NCBI GenBank assembly: GCA_014621425.1
Contig: JAANBB010000393.1
Span: forward strand, 1 to 38,529
Direction of reading: 5' to 3'
Source: Cylindrodendrum hubeiense
Lineage: Eukaryota; Ascomycota; Sordariomycetes; Hypocreales; Nectriaceae
DNA length: 38,529 nt
Shown here in pieces: positions 31,439-38,529 of this stretch. Under the pieces are notes generated by a model. The model did no database searches and was not told the origin of the DNA. It saw nothing but the letters and a program-made list of their open reading frames with translations. A program made the position numbers and the translations under genes. Every line of letters starts with the position of its first letter. Positions within the stretch are counted from its first letter, which is position 1.

Positions 31439-34318
31439 TGATGGTCTTGTTGAGGAATGTGTGTTGCACTGCGGGCTACGGTAAAAATGTAATGAACACA
31501 CTGTTAATACGTATTGAAATTAGGGTCTATATTTGATCTGATAATGCAACAAGCATCAGGGACGAGTTGGAGGGTTGCATGCCAGATTTGGTGAGGTTTC
31601 AGCTGTTGTGCAACGTCTGGCGCTCGCGACACCAAGTGTGCATTAATTTATGCACCTTGTAAAATCTTTCAGTCATGTTTTGTTGTGTATTTCAATAGCT
31701 CTCTAAGATCTACAAGCATTCTTCAATATTCTCGGTAGGGACATTGGTTTGCTTGTCTATTCCCCATGCCCATAGATCTGCCTCATAGAATCTTACATCA
31801 GGTTCTGTGATGAAACCCCTTCGCATATGCATTCATTGTTAAGGAAACCAAGCAAAACACTCTCCTATATGCACAGGCATCGTACCACTTCCTATATTTT
31901 CCGCCCTTCATCCCCTGGTGGGGCTCTGGCGATGGCACATTGCGGTACCTTGAGAATAACTGGTCGGGATTGTGGCGGCATCCCCATCCCGTGTTTTCTG
32001 CGTAGTTGGCGTTTCCCCATCAAATGCGATTGTTGAGCAGATTAAAATCACGCCGTGCCTGGAGCTGAATCAGTAGGGGGGCCAAAATGTGGAGTGTTAG
32101 AATGAGAAGGATGTTCATCCATGGCCTTCCGGAATACCGGACCAACAACGCATATTATTCACTCAGAAGCCGGGAATCAGGATGTCGGTTTTGGTGCAGG
32201 CCTGCAGATACACGGCCGCAGCTACACAGCGAGCTCAGTGAGACATTCAACTCTGGCCTTGTTCTAGGCTCGGGGGATGGTTTATACATCCTTCGCTGGC
32301 CCTTTGACCACAGGAAACGCCGTGGGGATTCTTTATTTGATGGCATTGGCTGGAAACTCCAACTACCCAGGATGCAATTTATTCTTGAAAGAAATCCAGA
32401 CACAGCTGTTTACAGGGACCAAAGGGGTTTGTTGTGGTGCCGAATGAACCAACAAGTCACGCCGGTAAACACCAGCCCACCCACCTGAGCACGCCAGAAG
32501 GCGACCAACAACATCACATGTACCAGGGAATCATCCGTCGCATCCGCGTGAATATTTTAATTTCGGTCATGAAGGGCAAAAGTGCACGTCCATCATTGTC
32601 ACCTAGAAAAACCAGGCTTTCCAAGGCTGAAAGTGCTCATATCAGTGTCTGCCTGCGTCAATCCGGCGCTGACAGCCCCAACTTGCAGGGACGGGGCAAC
32701 AAAGATGCAGCTACAACACCCAAGCATCACTGTCCATGGTATCAACAAGCCCTGCCAGTTGAAATGCTGGTTGAGCGTCAAAAACCGCCACACGCCGCGC
32801 GGCCACCATCTGGAACGCAATACGCCAGGAACATTCCTATCACATCATCACATCATGAAGTTCGAGACATGATCCCATTTTACTTAATTCAAGAGATTAT
32901 TATTACCGTCCTATAACGTGTTCCGCGAAAATCCCATTCCATCGCGCGGCGTGTATGCAGAGACCCGGCGAGCCGACCATTCATCCATTCCCCATTCCCG
33001 CCACCACCACCCAAGCCTTCCCTTTTGCTGAAGACGACACAAAGGTTGACCATGCAAAATAGCCCATAAGAATGCACATGAAGGGTATAATGCCTATTGA
33101 TAAAAAAAGAAGAAATCATCCAAGAGTAGCAAAAACCAGACCCAGCGACTAGAATACCCGCGAACAATAAAGAACCCGCATAACCTTGCCCTGATACCCA
33201 TCTGTCCCGACATCCAATCATGCCCATTGTCCAACCCGCCACAATACCCATACCCATTCCCATTCCCATGTATCTCGTAGCTACCTAGTACCAAGCAAGC
33301 CGTCTATGTTATATCGCCGCCTGCTGAAGAGGCAAGCACAGTCGAAGCCCGACAGTAAAGAAAAAATAAAAAAGAGTTTAGAAAGACAAGACGGAAATCT
33401 ATGACCAACGTGAGCCCGTGTCCCGAAAGGAATAAGTCAACCCCGAAGCGAACGTAAAAGAACCAAGCACACAGGCCCTCCCATCGGCGGTCCCAAAATG
33501 GATCAATGACAACGAGATGACGATAAGCTGTAAGCATTCGCCACTAAGAACGTGCATCGTTAGTGGTTGCACGCAACGTCTTGGCCTGTACAGGCAAGGC
33601 GGGGGGCGCGCGTAGTTATCAGCGAGACGAGGATGCTTGCCTCAGCACGGATCTACCCGCGCAGGCATGGTTGGGTCTGTGGCATCCTGCTCCCCGCTGG
33701 AGTTTGCGCTAGCTGATCGTCGACAAGGTTGGAGGCTCCAGGCGTCATGTCAGGAGAGCTGAGGATGTTGAACTACCGAGACCGCATGACCCCCCCTCGA
33801 CGCGGGCTAGGGCGGACGAGATGGCCCGGAGCGGGAGAGATTAGCGACCATGTTCGAAATAGGAGCGTGCATGGCCATGAGGTTCCCGGATTCTCCAGAG
33901 GGCTGGCGCGTCAGACACCCGACATGGACGCAAGGGAGGGAGTCTGGGAGGGAGCGGCGCGTATCGTGCACACCCTCCGGCTCGCTGCGCAGCCCGGCGC
34001 CACCACCACTGCACTTCCGATGGCGCCATCAATGACAGAAGAGACAAGAGAGACTAGAGCCAGCCGTGGCTCATGGCCGGATCGCGAGGCCACAAGGTCC
34101 CTCACATCCATTTCGGGCCATGATGGTGTCCCGGCTTCGCCTCTGATTGGTGTGCGCCACAACACCTGACTCGCCCCCGCGACCCTCCTCCAGGTGTTCA
34201 CGAGGCTGCCCAATGCGGTCACTCAGACGGTTGAGTCAAGGTCTGGGGGCCGCAACACGAGGCGGGAGCCCTCCGCGAGCGGTCAGCCGCTGGCGACGAC
34301 CGGGCGCCGCGGTGATCT
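31439..34318. other. 2.9-kb region with no convincing gene
   Basis: ORFs on both strands (for example 133 codons at 32087-32488 plus, 126 at 32889-33269 minus, 146 at 33729-34169 plus) lack family signatures. The 32889-33269 minus frame opens with a Gly-Met run that merely reads the CCCATT hexamers. The part from 33540 on is GC-rich and adjoins the Medusa gene's 3' end. Confidence 0.35.
33247..33270. repeat. hexamer microsatellite (CCCATN)4
   Basis: Four hexamers in a row: cccata, cccatt, cccatt, cccatg. A short simple repeat with no evident role. Confidence 0.6.
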
Positions 34319-36880
34319 TCACGCTCTCGGTGGGGCTTCACCGTAGGCTCCCGTGTTGTACACAGGCTGTGCGGGCTGCGTCGTCAGGCTAGGGTAGCTG
34401 TCGGGGTATGTTGCGGGCGTGGGATCCCATCGTGGGGGAGTCGCGGTAGTCTGATGATGGCTGAGGGGCGTATGCAGGCCTGTCGTCCCGTATCCTCCCG
34501 CGGTGGCCGTCCGCGTATCATACGTGCTGACCGCTGGGAGCGGCGTCGTGTTCAGACGCAGCGGCGGCTGGACTTGGGACGGACTGGGATTGCGGATGCT
34601 GGGGCTGAGTGTCCTCGAAGTAGCTGTCGAGTACCCTGGAGCGGCCGCCGGGTAGGGGGTCCAGCTGGGCTGAGATCCAGAGAGAGACCGAGGGGATGGG
34701 ATTGATTCGTGGTTCTGGGGAAGAGAGTACTGGGTGTGAGGGTCAGCGTGCGCTGAGGCGATGCTCTGGCCCGGCGGCGTGGGAAGCGGCGCATATGCAG
34801 CGCTGCCCGGGTTCATCATGGTGGCCGGCGGGAGAGTGCTGCTGGGGCTGGCGCTGTATTTGCCAATGATCTTCTTGAGCGCCGGCTCGAGAATCTTCCA
34901 GGGGAACACCTTGACGTCCTTCTCGATGTTGCGGGGCTTGGGGTTGGGGAACGCCATGATGATCTTGAAGAACTCCTCGCTCTCGGCCTTGGCCTTGGAG
35001 ACGGTCAGGGGGTGGAATCCCTCCAGGTTGCGGCGGATCCGGTTCTTCTCCTCGACGCTGAATCGATTGGGGGCGGCAACCAGCTGCTCCAGGAGGTGAA
35101 TGGTGTCGACCGAAGTGACATAGCACTCGCTCTTCTCAGCCCACCAAATGCACGAGATGCAGATGCTGTTGGGCGGCCGCTCATTGACGGCGACCGGCTG
35201 GAAGCTGGCCGTAAGTGTAGATCCGCGCTGGTTCTTCTGGAAGCGCACAATGCGGCGGCGGTTGTCCCACTCCTCCTGGGTCCAGTTCTCGGCCATCGTG
35301 TCCAGCTTGCCCTGGATCTTCAGCACCGCCTTGTTACCGTACAGCGAGACGGGGTGGTAGTTGTTGCCGCCGTTGCTGTTGTTAATGGTGCTCGTCCGAA
35401 TAAGCTGCGGCGTCCCGTTTGCCGTCGACGACGGCATCGGCAGTGGCGTCAAACTTGGCCTTCCCGCCATCGACGCATCCAGACCTGCGGGACTCCGCCC
35501 CGTGCTCCCCAGCGTGCCCGGGTATCCGCTCCATCGCGGCGCCGGCTGGCGGTGATAGTGCGGATCCGTGAAACTCGTGCTTCTATACGTGCTTATCATG
35601 TCGTTGTTTCCTGCTGGGAAATTGGTTGCATATCCGCTCTGTTGCGTCGGGTACTCGTAACTATTTGTAGCAGGCTCTGACGGCAGTCCTGGCTCTGCCT
35701 TGGGTGAAATACTCGGCTGATCCAGCGCTGTGGCAGGTGCCCCGTCCTCCTGCTTAGGCATCTTGGATGCCCTCGTGATGTCATCCCCGGACCCTTCTAG
35801 GTACTGAAAGGTGCCGACGACGGTCCGCGAAATCTCTTCTCCCGACGGCCCCTCGTGGAGGAGTGACATGGGCACGTTGCTGTTAGAGCAGCCCGTGACC
35901 AGGAATTGGGGAACATCTGCGCTGTACGTGTAGGCGCAGCCAGAGCTGTCCTGGACATCTCTGGTCACCTCGGCAGGGCATTTCTCAGACCCAAAGACCA
36001 GGAAGAAAAAGGACGACATGGAGAGCACGTCATATTGCGAAGTGACCTTGATAAAGACCTTGGTGCCAAAGCCGCCTGATGTGGGCTGGCAGGAGAGGAC
36101 CGTCGACCCCGAAGGGATGTATTGGGCGACGGCTGCATTGTTGGAGGCGAACGACTGTTGATTCAGTTGCGCGAACTTGTCAGTTTGTTGCTGTGTTGGG
36201 AAGGATTGAGCTGGGTATTGCTCGTAGCCGGCATCCTGGTACCGTGTCGAATCGTAACCTGCTGCTGAGGCTCCTGTTAGTCTCTGTTGTTCGTTCCCAA
36301 AACTCCCCTCTCTGGCCATCTGGCACGTTCGCACCCAGTGCCTCCACGCGTGACCACTTGTTCACCCGCGCATCACCACCAGTCGTCTCTCCGTCTCCAA
36401 ACTGGACACACGAAACACCATCCACAGGGTATCAACTTACCATGCATCGAGGGCAGCTGCGCCTTGCTGTAGGCCGCCATTTCCAAAAGCCGAGGCGGGG
36501 AGTCCCCGCGTGGGTCTCCCCCGTTGGCTGCTCGTGCAGCTTCTTCGTAACGAAGCGTGAGCGTCTCGGGCGACTCGAGCCTGTCGTCCACACCAACAAT
36601 GATTGGCTTTTGGGGATGGTAGTCAGGCTGTGAGGGTCCTTGGTGTCAGTCTTGGGGATGTCTCGAAACAAAGTCTTTGAGGAGCGAAAAATAAAGTCCA
36701 CACCGCGAAGACACAAAACAGAATGGAGATGGAGGGAGACGAGACGAGACGCTCCGCAGCCTTGTGGGCAAAACGAGGAGGAAGACGCTGGTCTTGTCAC
36801 GCGAGTGTTGGAACAAGGTCTAGGTTGCGACTCACCTCGAAAAGCTTGTAGGGCGGACACTGGAACTTGACAGCAGACAT
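34319..36880 (-). CDS. medA: Medusa-type developmental regulator (MedA/Acr1/Ren1 family)
   Basis: Model: join(34319..36273, 36441..36627, 36836..36880), 728 aa. The 45-nt first exon encodes MSAVKFQCPPYKLFE. Splicing to exon 2 gives PDYHPQKPIIVGVDDRLESPE, a smooth family-like N-terminus. After a Gln-rich stretch (about 85-130) comes an IPT/TIG-like beta region (about 137-235; VLSCQPTSGGFGTKVFIKV). Then follows the strongly conserved domain (about 388-552) with WTQEEWDNRRRIVRF, ERPPNSICISCIWWAEK, DTIHLLEQLVAAP and KKIIGKYSAS, which I associate with DUF7082/Medusa proteins. The C-terminus is Pro/Ser/Thr-rich and probably disordered. Such proteins (A. nidulans MedA, Magnaporthe Acr1, Fusarium Ren1) control conidiophore development and act in the nucleus. 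The exon 3 acceptor could be at 36273 or 36264; both are in phase. Confidence 0.8.
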
Positions 36881-38529
36881 TCAAGCTGTCGGGAAGGGGG
36901 AGCTGGTGGGAAATGTGTTTTTGAGGGAGAGGAGGTGAAGAATGCAAACCACTGTCTTGGACAGAGGCGGTCGAGGTAGTTAAAAACAGGTCTCGACGAG
37001 GTCTTATTTGGCGGGGGATCACTCGGCCAGGAGAGGGTCCCTTGGTGGCAGCCTTGGTTCTCGGAGATTTGATCTAGCACGGCGCATACACTAAGGTGCA
37101 GTCTGACGCTCTTGTTATGCTGTCCCTCTTGTCAGTCTTCCTCCCTTGAATTGCTTTGCACCTTTGGCGTGGCGTTGTGAAACAGCCGAGCGAACGGCGG
37201 GATTCTTACTGGCAGAAAGTGAGATGCTCAGAGGGGCGCACGGTGGTTTCGATCCAGAGGCAAGACACTTGCATTCCAAGAAGGGAGAGATAGGTTGCCC
37301 TTTACAGCCCAGTTTGCTTTTCGCTCGGGGCTGATGCTTCTTAAACTGGGGTAGCGGGCAGATTGACGCGGCGAGTTGGATTCAGAGATACCGGGGCATT
37401 TGCGGCCTCATTGGTCGGCCCCGTTGAGGAGAAATAACAAACGGCGATGTGGTGGGCGGTCAAGTTCCGGCAAGAGGAATCCGACTGGAGACGTGCAGGA
37501 TTGTGTGCTGAAGAAAGCCGTGCAGTGCAACCCAAAGAAGTCTGGCAGATCGGTCAGCACTCAACATCAGGTAGCGGGAGAGCATCCTCAACGTGGAACA
37601 GGCGGCCATGAAGCTCCGAGAGGCTTCCGGAGGCCCGCTCCGGGGGGGGGGAGAAGTAACACTACTTGGGGCGAAGGCTCAAGCGACCGGACCGGACAAG
37701 ACGTACATTGCAGCTCAAGTTTTGGCTCCAGATTTGATCACCGGAAGGGAGATGAGGCTAGCTGTCGATGAAGTTCTGGCCACGGAACCATCCAAGCTTG
37801 CACCGGTCTGCAAATATCCCGAACCTGTATGTGGGAAATTATGGTCAGTTCGTGCCCCTTGGCTACCAGTTGAATGACGTTGCGGCCCGTCAGGCAGGAC
37901 TCTGCAGAGACGGAAGACGCGCTGCGTTTGTGATTGCGCTCCGGGGGTGGGAAGACAAACAGAGACAGAGCGGAGCGTGAATGGAGGAGTGTTTGGAGCG
38001 GGTAGTGGTGGTTGATCCAGACTGGCGAGATTCGGGAAAGTCAGAGTCTCGCTCGGGAAGGTTTATGGGGGTGTCGGAGGCAGATGAGGGATGAGAAACA
38101 TGAGGGGGCATTTCTTTTTGAGGTTGGGACGGCGTATGCAAGATGCTCTGCCCTGCGTCAAGAGGCGATAGTCGTGATTCAGATGGACGGCGGAGAGGCG
38201 GGGAGGTGAGGGTAAAGACAAGACGGGCAGAGCGAGGCCAGTCCAGTGGAGCGGAGAGCAAGTGTGGAGCCGGGTCTGTGACGTCCAGCCCTCCCTAGGA
38301 AGGATACAAGTGCAGACGGTGCAAAAGGGGTGCAAGGCGAGTGTGCGAGCGGGCTTGGGGGTTTGGGGAAGCAGTGTCAGGGCGAGGGAAAGGGAGAGAA
38401 GGCTCTGTCTAGTTGCTTTTGGGCCTTGATACTGTCAAGCTTGCGGCATCCTTGTCTGCTGAGTCCACCCCACTAGCCAGGCCGAAGCCGATAGACCAGT
38501 ACGAGGGAGAGACGACAAGCCCCCGTCCC
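36881..38529. other. long upstream region of the Medusa-type gene
   Basis: At least 1.6 kb with no convincing gene up to the window edge. Plus-strand ORFs (for example 94 codons at 37593-37877) have no recognised family. Developmental regulators often have long leaders or promoters, so this stretch may be mostly 5' UTR and promoter; that is inference. A run of nine or more G lies near 37640-37652. Confidence 0.35.

Noticed and set aside
32087..32488. 133-codon plus-strand ATG ORF
   Set aside because: No domain signature and an overlapping open frame on the opposite strand; not enough to call a gene.
33841..34222. Overlapping ORFs on both strands next to the Medusa gene's 3' end
   Set aside because: GC-rich shadow frames without motifs or splice support.
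34319..36880. Medusa-type protein considered as an NDT80/PhoG-type factor (VIB-1/XprG)
   Set aside because: The conserved blocks (WTQEEWDNRRRIVRF, ICISCIWWAEK, KKIIGKYSAS) and the MSAVKFQCPPYKLFE start fit the Medusa/Acr1/Ren1 family, and no NDT80 core motifs are seen.
37593..37877. 94-codon plus-strand ORF upstream of the Medusa-type gene
   Set aside because: Reads through a G-run, no family; likely chance within the upstream region.

Overview
The window looks like nuclear DNA of a filamentous ascomycete (Pezizomycotina, most likely Sordariomycetes). Genes are monocistronic, have short introns (about 45-210 bp) with GT..AG ends and CTAAC-like branch sites, and include typical fungal families: an ENA-type P-ATPase, MFS permeases, a Zn2Cys6 regulator, an OCH1-like GT32 enzyme and a Medusa-type developmental regulator. 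No tRNA, rRNA, CRISPR array or intact transposon was recognised. Species cannot be fixed from the sequence alone. Exon joins below were worked out by hand from splice signals, reading phase and family conservation.

Left part (1-11.2 kb): a peroxisomal 3-ketoacyl-CoA thiolase with a textbook PTS2 (454-1934, minus). Then a gene-poor tract with seven degenerate copies of a ~90-155 bp tandem repeat (2353-3151) and the broken 3' end of a Dal5-type MFS permease (3892-~4317). After that come a single-exon Fic-domain protein (4405-5598, minus), a Cys-rich single-pass membrane protein (7017-7898, minus), a Golgi-type GT32 glycosyltransferase (8755-9748, plus) and an atypical extended SDR (10107-11165, minus).

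Middle (11.2-21.4 kb): a 1125-residue ENA-type Na+/K+ efflux P-ATPase (12235-15802, minus) preceded by about 5.6 kb with no convincing gene. Its first ~2 kb upstream of the start codon hold 21 copies of GCCAAG/CTTGGC, the core of the PacC (alkaline pH) binding site. Two quartets of these are spaced at about one helical turn. This is the most striking signal in the window.

Right-centre (21.4-30.6 kb): a compact putative catabolic cluster. A sugar-type MFS transporter (21418-23218, minus) diverges from a DUF1479 dioxygenase-like gene (23771-25134, plus), which ends 20 bp from the end of a convergent Zn2Cys6 transcription factor (25154-27174, minus). The shared 552-bp promoter is rich in CGAG/CTCG inverted repeats that could be the regulator's operators. 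A second, HOL1-like MFS transporter (28651-30549, plus) follows, with an upstream ORF overlapping its start.

Right end (30.6-38.5 kb): one weak hypothetical ORF, about 3 kb of apparently non-coding DNA, then a Medusa/Acr1/Ren1-type regulator of conidiation (34319-36880, minus) with a 15-codon first exon and at least 1.6 kb of gene-free upstream sequence running to the window edge.
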